Assembly (NCBI GenBank): GCA_030040175.1
Contig: JASHUF010000260.1
Coordinates: 1 to 8,939 of the forward strand
Length of the DNA stretch: 8,939 nucleotides
DNA from: Acidobacteriaceae bacterium
Lineage (GTDB): Bacteria; Acidobacteriota; Terriglobia; Terriglobales; Acidobacteriaceae
Direction: 5' to 3'
Below are positions 1 to 4,769 of this stretch, piece by piece. The notes beneath the pieces are model-generated. The model was not told where the DNA came from and ran no database searches. It was given only the letters and a program-made list of their open reading frames with translations. The number at the start of each line of letters is the position of its first letter. The stretch's first letter is position 1. Made by a program: the position numbers and the translations under genes.

Positions 1-1
1 C

Positions 2-1273
2 CCCGACTCCGCCCACGGCACCAACCCCGCCACCGCGGCCATCTGCGGCTACGAGGTCGAAAACCTCAAATCGAACGCCGACGGCGGCATCGACCTCGAA
101 GCCCTCGCCCGGCAGGTCACCGATGATACCGCCGCGCTCATGCTCACCAATCCTTCCACCCTGGGCGTTTTTGAAAACCAGATTCACAAAATCGCCGACA
201 TTCTCCACGACAAAGGCGCGCTGCTTTACATGGATGGCGCCAACATGAACGCCCTCGTGGGCAAAGTCCGCCCCGGCGACTTCGGCGTGGACGTGATGCA
301 CCTCAACCTGCACAAGACCTTCTCCACGCCCCACGGCGGCGGCGGCCCCGGCTCCGGTCCCGTTGCCTGTAAGAAGTTTCTCGAGCCGTTTCTTCCCATC
401 CCGGTCCTCGTCCGGACGGCAGGGTCCAAGGGACCGAGGGACCAGGGGACTGAGACTCGGACTTCTGAGCAATCACAATTCGGGGGTGCCCCCGGTCTCC
501 CAAGAGACCGGGGAACCGCAAACTCCACTGCGCAGGAGTGGGAAGAATTCGACGCCGATCAATCCGAGATCGACGCCGGCCCTCTCTTCCGCGCGCCGTT
601 CTTCGATCCCTCCACCGGCGGGCGCGTCGGCGATGACGAAATGGGTGCCCCCGGGTCGGGGTCCCCACGGACGGGTCTTGGTCCGTGGGGTGGAGATCCC
701 TCGCTTTTGGGGACCGGGGAGACGCAGTCAAAGAGCCCATTGCATTGGGACTACAACCGCCCCCACTCCGTGGGCCGCGTGCGCGCCTTTTACGGCAACA
801 CCGGCATGTTCATCCGCGCCCTCGCCTACATCCTCGCCAACGGCCCCGACGGCCTGCGCCAGACCACCGAAGACGCCGTGCTCAACGCCAACTACATCCG
901 CAAGAAACTCGAAGACCTCTACGAGCTGCCCTACAATACGCCCTCCATGCACGAAGTGGTCTTCAGCGACCGGCGCCAGGCCGCGCGCGGCGTCAAAACC
1001 GGCGACATCGCCAAGCGCCTCATCGACTACGGCTTCCACCCCTACACAGTGAGTTTTCCGTTGATCGTTCCCGGCGCGCTCATGATCGAGCCCACGGAGA
1101 GCGAGTCTCTTGAGGAGCTCGATCTGTTCGTCGCCGCCATGCGTTCCATCGCCAAAGAGACCGAAGAAACGCCCGATCTCGTCAAGACCGCGCCCCACTC
1201 CACCCGCGTCTCGCGCCTCGATGAAGTGCAGGCCGCGCGCAAGCCCATCCTGCGCTGGAAGCCGCCGGCATAG
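2..1273 (+). CDS. gcvPB: Glycine dehydrogenase (decarboxylating) subunit 2, partial (5' end outside window), with in-frame insertion
   Basis: PLP-dependent P-protein subunit 2 of the glycine cleavage system. With subunit 1 (GcvPA) it decarboxylates glycine and passes the aminomethyl group to lipoyl-GcvH in the cytoplasm. The frame is open from base 2 and starts with DSAHGTNPATAA, a hallmark of the family; roughly the first third of the protein lies off the window. The PLP-binding lysine is in LNLHKTFSTPHGGGGPGSGP (AAG at 314-316). The C-terminal domain is well conserved: DYNRPHSVGRVRAFYGN, ALAYI, NANYIRKKL, PSMHEVVFS, GFHPYTVSFPLIVPGALMIEPTE and the final SRLDEVQAARKP. Between the FLPIPVLVR strand (ending near base 415) and HWDYNRP (from about 743) the family normally has around ten residues. 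Here there are about 108, rich in G, P, S and R, encoded by repeat-like DNA. No stop or frameshift results. gcvPA is expected just upstream. The identity is very sure; whether the protein is active with the insertion is unknown. Confidence 0.95.
   Translation, partial: PDSAHGTNPATAAICGYEVENLKSNADGGIDLEALARQVTDDTAALMLTNPSTLGVFENQIHKIADILHDKGALLYMDGANMNALVGKVRPGDFGVDVMHLNLHKTFSTPHGGGGPGSGPVACKKFLEPFLPIPVLVRTAGSKGPRDQGTETRTSEQSQFGGAPGLPRDRGTANSTAQEWEEFDADQSEIDAGPLFRAPFFDPSTGGRVGDDEMGAPGSGSPRTGLGPWGGDPSLLGTGETQSKSPLHWDYNRPHSVGRVRAFYGNTGMFIRALAYILANGPDGLRQTTEDAVLNANYIRKKLEDLYELPYNTPSMHEVVFSDRRQAARGVKTGDIAKRLIDYGFHPYTVSFPLIVPGALMIEPTESESLEELDLFVAAMRSIAKETEETPDLVKTAPHSTRVSRLDEVQAARKPILRWKPPA
484..513. 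repeat. Palindromic element 1 in the gcvPB insertion
   Basis: The 12-mer GGGTGCCCCCGG (484-495) runs into a perfect 10-bp inverted repeat, CCCCGGTCTC (490-499) and GAGACCGGGG (504-513), with a 4-base loop CCAA. As RNA it would form a very stable hairpin inside the coding sequence. The same 12-mer recurs at 643-654. Confidence 0.8.
643..690. repeat. Palindromic element 2 in the gcvPB insertion
   Basis: A second copy of GGGTGCCCCCGG (643-654) is followed by a perfect 10-bp inverted repeat, CCCCACGGAC (663-672) and GTCCGTGGGG (681-690), with an 8-base loop. A smaller palindrome GGGGTCCCC lies at 658-666. The 12-mer is shared with element 1 but the stem sequence differs. This looks like two members of one repeat family with a conserved head and variable stem. 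Confidence 0.75.
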
Positions 1274-1284
1274 GCCACTCTCCC

Positions 1285-1328
1285 TGTCATCCTGAGCGAA
1301 GGTCGCGCAGCGACCGCGTCGAAGGACC
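1285..1328. repeat. Interspersed TCATCCTGAGCGAAGG repeat, copy 1
   Basis: The segment starts with TCATCCTGAGCGAAGG and ends with TCGAAGGACC. It encloses a small hairpin, GGTCGC (1301-1306) and GCGACC (1310-1315). The first 22 bases are identical to 8826-8847. It fills the 75-bp gap between the convergent gcvPB and vapC genes and could act as a shared transcription barrier, but it has no U-tract. I know this repeat type as common in intergenic DNA of Acidobacteriota and some other phyla; its function is not established. Confidence 0.7.
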
Positions 1329-1348
1329 GGCTTCTCACGAATCCGCCC

Positions 1349-1759
1349 TTACCGCACCAACCGCAGCCCGGCCGTTTTATATCGCGCCATATCCCGGTCC
1401 GCGCTCACCAGCGTCAGCCTCTCCGCGACCGCCTGCGCAATCAGCGCCCGGTCAAACGGATCCTTGTGGCCATCCGGCAGCCCGTGCATGGCATCGATAT
1501 GTTCGGGCCGCAGCATCAACGGCGCTGCATTCAGCTGCTCCAGAGCCGCTTGCCACCAGGTCCGCGGATCGCCCACGTCCAGCGTGCCTTTCATGCTCTT
1601 CAGCATCACTTCCCAGTATGAAATCACGCTCAGGATACTGCGCCCGGCAAGGACGGCGCTGCGAGCTCCTGCCGATAACCTCTCTGGCTGATCCAAAGCC
1701 CAAAGTATTGCGTGCGTATCCAGCAGATAGCCGCGGAAAGGTTCGTCGGCAGCAGCCAC
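1349..1759 (-). CDS. vapC: PIN-domain ribonuclease toxin (VapC family)
   Basis: 136-residue PIN-domain protein, the usual length for a VapC toxin. It is expected to be a metal-dependent ribonuclease held inactive by the antitoxin encoded just upstream. Acidic residues of the PIN active site are visible: D14 in YLLDTHAILWAL, E50 in SVISYWEVMLK, D100/D103 in HKDPFDRALIAQA, and D121 in LVSADRDMARY. The HKDPFDRALIAQA form is typical of the subgroup paired with Phd/YefM-type antitoxins. The start is GTG at 1759. It shares one base with the TAG stop of the antitoxin gene (TAGTG), so the two are translationally coupled; a weak GGTGA lies about 8 bases upstream. All catalytic positions are present, so the toxin looks intact. 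The RNA target cannot be told from sequence. It ends 75 bp from the convergent gcvPB. Confidence 0.93.
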   Translation of the reverse strand: MAAADEPFRGYLLDTHAILWALDQPERLSAGARSAVLAGRSILSVISYWEVMLKSMKGTLDVGDPRTWWQAALEQLNAAPLMLRPEHIDAMHGLPDGHKDPFDRALIAQAVAERLTLVSADRDMARYKTAGLRLVR

Positions 1760-1992
1760 TATCGTTTTTCACCGAGCAGTTCTTCTTCGGTTATCGGGTC
1801 GTCCCATCCGGGGAGAAGCTTGATGCGTCCGCGCATGCCGCCCAGAATCACCTTGCGCTTCCCGTTTGCGGGAGCCGGCCCCAGCTGCGCCACAGCTTTT
1901 CCATGGCGCGTAATGGTCACGCGCTCGCCGCCCTCCGCCAGCCGGATCAGTTCCGTCAGGCGGTTCTTCGCCTCGGCGGTGCTTACTTTCAT
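1759..1992 (-). CDS. vapB: Phd/YefM-type antitoxin (VapB)
   Basis: 77-residue antitoxin. The N-terminal half, KVSTAEAKNRLTELIRLAEG followed by GERVTITRHGKAVAQLGP, is the Phd/YefM fold. That fold dimerises and binds DNA to repress the operon. The C-terminal part, with GWDDPITEEELL, is the acidic, flexible region that typically wraps the toxin. The start chosen (ATG at 1992) gives the standard family N-terminus; a longer open frame upstream is not coding. No Shine-Dalgarno precedes the ATG because the -10 box lies only seven bases before it. The stop codon overlaps the toxin start. The promoter palindrome at 2006-2020 is the likely site of self-repression. Family assignment is firm; the exact toxin-antitoxin subtype name (VapB versus Phd) is a matter of convention. 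Confidence 0.92.
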   Translation of the reverse strand: MKVSTAEAKNRLTELIRLAEGGERVTITRHGKAVAQLGPAPANGKRKVILGGMRGRIKLLPGWDDPITEEELLGEKR

Positions 1993-1999
1993 ATGGCAA

Positions 2000-2028
2000 A
2001 TTATAGCCAGAATTTCTGGCCAGAACAA
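2000..2028 (-). promoter_or_regulatory. vapBC promoter with operator palindrome in the spacer
   Basis: Reading on the minus strand there is a -35-like TTGTTC (2028-2023), a 17-base spacer and a perfect TATAAT (2005-2000), then seven bases to the vapB ATG. A perfect inverted repeat GCCAGAA-T-TTCTGGC (2006-2020, as read on the plus strand) fills the spacer. A dimeric Phd/YefM-type antitoxin bound here would block RNA polymerase. Transcription would be expected to start at or within a base or two of the ATG, giving a leaderless mRNA. The boxes and palindrome are read directly; repressor binding and start site are inferred. Confidence 0.85.
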
Positions 2029-2249
2029 GCTGGCGGCCCTGCAACCGGCCGCCGGAACAGCGCCGGCCGGAAGGCAAAGCGCGAAGGAAACAACCCCGGC
2101 ACAGGTCATTTGCGGGGAAGCAGCCCTCTTTTCGTTGGCAGTCGTTCCGCGGGGTCGGAGCAGTCTTAACCGCAAAGCGGGGAGCGATTCCGCGCAAATT
2201 GGCGGCCCGTGCTGCGGGAAAAATCTTCCCCTCGCGCGCGGCTTGCGGC
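2029..2249. other. Non-coding spacer between vapB promoter and receiver gene, with GC-rich hairpins
   Basis: No credible gene. It contains a 7-bp inverted repeat CCGGCCG/CGGCCGG (2045-2051 and 2064-2070) about 17 bases beyond the -35 box, a small CCGC-AAA-GCGG stem (2170-2180) and GGGAA/TTCCC (2216-2220 and 2226-2230) shortly after the receiver gene's stop. None is followed by a convincing U-tract in the receiver gene's direction. Any termination there would be weak or factor-dependent. Confidence 0.5.
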
Positions 2250-2678
2250 TCAGGCTGCGGCGCCGGGGATGATCGCGCTTGCCTGCGCGCCGGCCCGCTC
2301 CGCGGCCGGCCCCAAAAGCTTCCCCACCATCTGCAACAGCCTGGCCGGCTGTCCCTTGCGCACGAAGTCCGTCACGTACGGCGCAATGTCCGCGGGAAGG
2401 CTCCACACGTCGGAGAGCACAACGATGGGCGCATCCGGCATGAGCGCGCGAATCTCCTGCGCAAACTCCGTCGACGTGCGCAACGATTGCAGCCGGTAGT
2501 CAAGCAGGACAAGGCCGATGCTTTCGTCCTTGGGAATCTCGGCTCCGGCAAACTTCACCAGCGCGGAAACCGGCTCATATCCCGCATGGCGCAATAGCAG
2601 TCCGTAAATCTCCAGGTGCGTCGGATCGTCGTCGACAATCAGCACCTTTCTGAGGGCCTTGGTTTGACCTGACGTCAT
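2250..2678 (-). CDS. Stand-alone response-regulator receiver domain protein
   Basis: 142-residue single-domain CheY-like receiver, expected to be phosphorylated by a sensor kinase not encoded in this window. Conserved positions are present: acidic pair D16/D17 in KVLIVDDDPTHLEIY, phosphoacceptor D60 in LVLLDYRL, S89 in VVLSD and K108 in FVRKG. There is no DNA-binding or enzymatic output domain. After the receiver only a short A/G-rich tail remains (residues 122-142), so it must act by protein contacts or as a phosphate relay. The start at ATG 2678 is chosen over one 15 codons upstream because a strong GGAGGGAG ribosome site lies just before it (2690-2683, minus strand). It is oriented toward vapBC but separated by about 257 bp and a strong vapB promoter, so it is probably an independent unit. 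Confidence 0.88.
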   Translation of the reverse strand: MTSGQTKALRKVLIVDDDPTHLEIYGLLLRHAGYEPVSALVKFAGAEIPKDESIGLVLLDYRLQSLRTSTEFAQEIRALMPDAPIVVLSDVWSLPADIAPYVTDFVRKGQPARLLQMVGKLLGPAAERAGAQASAIIPGAAA

Positions 2679-3000
2679 CGAACTCCCTCCGCCTGCCAAG
2701 CCAATTCGAGTGAGAACTTCCAATCATGCAATCGATGCAGGCGGAGATGGCGCGCGCCGGAAAGGCACAGATTCAGATTTCCCTCGCGCACTCTGTCGCG
2801 TCCTGATGCACTGCGCTGCTTATTAGACGTCTTTGAGGCTGCTCTCATTACTTCAAGTTCAATCTTTTCATCTCCAGCTCCCAAGTCCTTCATTCTTCGC
2901 GCCGATCTCCTCACTGCGTAAGGCATTTCTCACGCTGCCGACCCGCATTTCCGCGAGCGCCCCGAAACAGGACACAGGAGGCGCTTCAGCCGAGGTTTTG
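2679..3000. other. Divergent intergenic region between receiver gene and beta-helix lipoprotein gene
   Basis: 322 bp with lower GC and weaker coding character than its surroundings. It should contain promoters for both divergent genes, but no -35/-10 pair on either strand was convincing. Visible elements are the receiver ribosome site (2683-2690), a palindrome AGACGTCT at 2826-2833, an AGGAGG at 2976-2981 that is too far from the downstream ATG, and GAGG at 2992-2995 correctly spaced for the ATG at 3001. An 83-codon minus-strand frame (2675-2926) overlaps the receiver start as ATGA but is not convincing as a gene. Confidence 0.5.
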
Positions 3001-4581
3001 ATGCGCGCTGTTCCGCTTCGCTCCCCTGCTTTGCCGCCTGCGCCGTGCGCCGCCGTCCCAACGTTTCCCGCAACCCGATGCGCCGCCGCATGTCTGTTTG
3101 CCCTCCCCTTCGCCCCGCTCTTTTTCCTCGCCGGATGCACCGCCTCGCTCGCAACGGGCACAGCCGCCGCGAATCCCGTTCCGGTCTCCTCGCCTGCGCC
3201 GCCGCCGAACCCGTTGTCTCTCACGCCCGCAAGCGCCGCCATCCAGGCGTGGCAGACCATCCAGTTCACGCTCACCGGCGCTGACAACGCGGCCGCCTGC
3301 ACCTGGTCCACATCCAACGCATCGATTCTCGCGTCCATCGGCCAGGAGGAATTTCAAGGCCAGCAGCCGGGGAACGCTACCGTCTCCGCTGCCTGCGGGG
3401 CGCTCACCGCGCAGGCCGCGGTCACCGTGATTCCGCAGGCCGTCTCCGGCCCCGTCGTCATCACCAGCGGAGGAACCTACTCCGGCAACTGGAACAGCGA
3501 CTCGCCTAACACCCCCGCCGTTACCATCGCCACCGGCGATCCGGTCACCATCGAAGACTCCACCATCACCGGCCGCGGCACGCTCATTCGCATCGCAGCT
3601 CCAGCCGCAGGCGCGAACGTTACCATCGACAATGTCACCGCAACCGCGCTCGATCCCGGCGTCGAGGGCCTCCAGCGCGGCGCCTTCGTCTCCGCCACCA
3701 ATATCGCATCGCTCATCGTCCGCAACTGCACCATCACCGGCGTCAGCTTCGGCGTCTACGCTGCCGGGTCCACGGTTTTCACGCTGCAAATTCTCAACAA
3801 TCTCGCCCTCAATCTCGAAGACCGCGCGAGTGACGGCCAGGGCGGCCTGCTTGCCGCGCGCCCCAATCCCGGCCACTTTGTCATCCTCTCCAACACCGTC
3901 GCCCCGCAGGGTGCGGAGATCGGCTGGAACAAGATCGTGCAGACCATGGGCCAGAGTTCGGTCGAAGACGTCATCAACATCTTCCGCAGCCAGGGCGCGC
4001 CCGGTGAGCCTGTCTGGGTGCACGACAATTACATCGAGGGCAACTCTTCGCCCTCGGCTCCCGCCAATTACTCCGGCACCGGCATCATCGCCGACGGCGG
4101 CACCGCCGCGCCCGTCACCGCCTACGCTCTCTTCGAGAACAACTCGGTCGTGCACACCGCGGGATCCGGCGTCGTCATCGCCAACGGCCACGACGTCACC
4201 GCCACCGGCAATCGCATCGTCTCCTGCGGCCAGGACGCCGCGGGCGCGTGGTTCGCCATGAGCTATGCCAACGCTACGTCCATCTGGGACGCCTACAACT
4301 CCGGCCCGTCGCTCTTTTACAACAACACCGTCACCGCATCCGCCGGCGGCCTCGTGCGCCCGAACGCCGAAGGCGATCCCATGCCCGCCGACTTCTGGGG
4401 CAGCGCGCTGAGCATGACCTACGCCGGCAACTCGGCAAGCGGCAATGACTTCACCACTCCCTGCCTTTCGACCTATGCCTCCAGCGGCTCGTTGAACCTC
4501 GCTGCCGAAAACACCGAGCGCGCTTATTGGATTGCAAAAGCGGCCGCAGCGGGCGAGCTCATCGGCGACCAGCACCAGTGA
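3001..4581 (+). CDS. Predicted lipoprotein with Ig-like segment and right-handed beta-helix
   Basis: 526 residues, probably exported and lipid-anchored. The hydrophobic stretch LFALPFAPLFFLAGC ends in a lipobox (LAGC) with C46 as the acylation site. The N-region before it is unusually long but carries arginines. Residues 59-72 form a proline-rich linker. Residues 72-146, starting LSLTPASAAIQ and ending AAVTVIPQ, look like a bacterial Ig-like (Big-type) domain. From about 151 to 490 the sequence is a parallel right-handed beta-helix: short repeats rich in N, T, V and G such as VTIEDSTITG, VTIDNVTATAL, LIVRNCTITGV, FENNSVVHTAG, VTATGNRIVSCG and LFYNNTVTAS. Such helices occur in polysaccharide lyases, hydrolases and adhesins, but no catalytic signature was recognised. 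The substrate is therefore unknown. The start at 3001 is preferred over an upstream ATG (2833) because GAGG lies five bases ahead and the signal peptide follows. A strong terminator begins at the stop codon. Confidence 0.82.
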   Translation: MRAVPLRSPALPPAPCAAVPTFPATRCAAACLFALPFAPLFFLAGCTASLATGTAAANPVPVSSPAPPPNPLSLTPASAAIQAWQTIQFTLTGADNAAACTWSTSNASILASIGQEEFQGQQPGNATVSAACGALTAQAAVTVIPQAVSGPVVITSGGTYSGNWNSDSPNTPAVTIATGDPVTIEDSTITGRGTLIRIAAPAAGANVTIDNVTATALDPGVEGLQRGAFVSATNIASLIVRNCTITGVSFGVYAAGSTVFTLQILNNLALNLEDRASDGQGGLLAARPNPGHFVILSNTVAPQGAEIGWNKIVQTMGQSSVEDVINIFRSQGAPGEPVWVHDNYIEGNSSPSAPANYSGTGIIADGGTAAPVTAYALFENNSVVHTAGSGVVIANGHDVTATGNRIVSCGQDAAGAWFAMSYANATSIWDAYNSGPSLFYNNTVTASAGGLVRPNAEGDPMPADFWGSALSMTYAGNSASGNDFTTPCLSTYASSGSLNLAAENTERAYWIAKAAAAGELIGDQHQ

Positions 4582-4611
4582 AAAAACTCCCCGTCAAGCG
4601 GGGAGTTTTTT
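4581..4611 (+). terminator. Intrinsic terminator of the beta-helix lipoprotein gene, probably bidirectional
   Basis: A perfect 13-bp stem, from the last base of the TGA stop (4581) to 4593, pairs with 4599-4611. The loop is TCAAG. GC core CTCCCCG/CGGGGAG is flanked by A6 and T6, so a U-tract is available in either direction. It can also stop transcripts from the convergent nuclease-like gene, whose stop codon is 140 bp away. Confidence 0.93.
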
Positions 4612-4613
4612 CA

Positions 4614-4641
4614 AGGGAACAGGGATTAGGGAGTAGGCAAT
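4614..4641 (+). repeat. G-rich heptamer array, left arm
   Basis: Four head-to-tail heptamers directly after the terminator: AGGGAAC, AGGGATT, AGGGAGT, AGGCAAT. The same motif recurs in the opposite orientation at 4735-4769, making a long-range inverted pair around about 93 bp of unremarkable sequence (4642-4734). Confidence 0.75.
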
Positions 4642-4734
4642 AGAAAAACCTTGACTGAGCCAATCCGTCACGGTTCGATGATCACAGTTCCCGAACCCCT
4701 CGCGGGCCCCTTCCTGTCCCCTTCGACCCCCAGT

Positions 4735-4769
4735 CCCTATTCCCTATTCCCTACTCCCTACTCCCTCTC
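4735..4769 (-). repeat. G-rich heptamer array, right arm, overlapping the nuclease-like gene stop
   Basis: Five heptamers on the plus strand: CCCTATT twice, CCCTACT twice, then CCCTCTC. On the minus strand they give five GGG tracts separated by 4-base loops, a canonical G-quadruplex motif and telomere-like in spacing. The array supplies the last codons and the stop (TAG, 4753-4751) of the minus-strand gene, encoding the G-S-R-E tail. Repeat DNA has thus replaced or extended the original 3' end. Confidence 0.8.

Larger units (their letters stand above)
416..739 (+). repeat. Repeat-derived in-frame insertion within gcvPB
   Basis: About 324 bases (108 codons) that do not fit the GcvPB family and split two well-conserved blocks. 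The segment is a patchwork. A 10-bp palindrome CGTCCGGACG (409-418) lies at its left border. It is followed by a G-rich run (422-448) of four G-tracts spaced 4-5 bases apart, then two perfect hairpins (490-513 and 663-690). Each hairpin is preceded by the same 12-mer GGGTGCCCCCGG (484-495 and 643-654). Composition is unlike coding DNA around it, and the encoded residues are low-complexity G/P/S/R/T. Boundaries are estimated from where family similarity stops and resumes, so they may be off by several codons. The length keeps the frame. Insertion of intergenic-type repeats is an inference from these structures. Confidence 0.75.

Noticed and set aside
2..1273. gcvPB as a pseudogene because of the insertion
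   Set aside because: The frame is intact to its natural C-terminus, all conserved blocks including the PLP lysine are present, and the insert length is a multiple of three.
2216..2230. GGGAA-AAATC-TTCCC as an intrinsic terminator for the receiver gene
   Set aside because: The stem is only five pairs and no U-tract follows in the minus-strand direction.
1993..2406. Long minus-strand frame extending the antitoxin upstream by 138 codons
   Set aside because: It crosses the vapB promoter and the receiver gene's 3' end, and its extra residues do not match the Phd/YefM family. The ATG at 1992 gives the standard N-terminus.
2675..2926. An 83-codon minus-strand frame ending in an ATGA overlap with the receiver start
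   Set aside because: The overlap is suggestive of coupling, but the product is arginine-rich with no recognisable fold, its ATG has no good ribosome site, and the receiver gene has its own strong GGAGGGAG site.
2986..4575. 529-codon open frame antisense to the beta-helix lipoprotein
   Set aside because: A high-GC shadow frame with low-complexity G/A/D/R composition. The plus strand has a lipobox, beta-helix repeats and a terminator.
4651..4679. TTGACT with a 17-base spacer to TTCGAT as a plus-strand promoter antisense to the nuclease-like gene
   Set aside because: The -35 is good but the -10 lacks the key first A-T bases, and there is no gene for it to serve. Not strong enough without transcription data.
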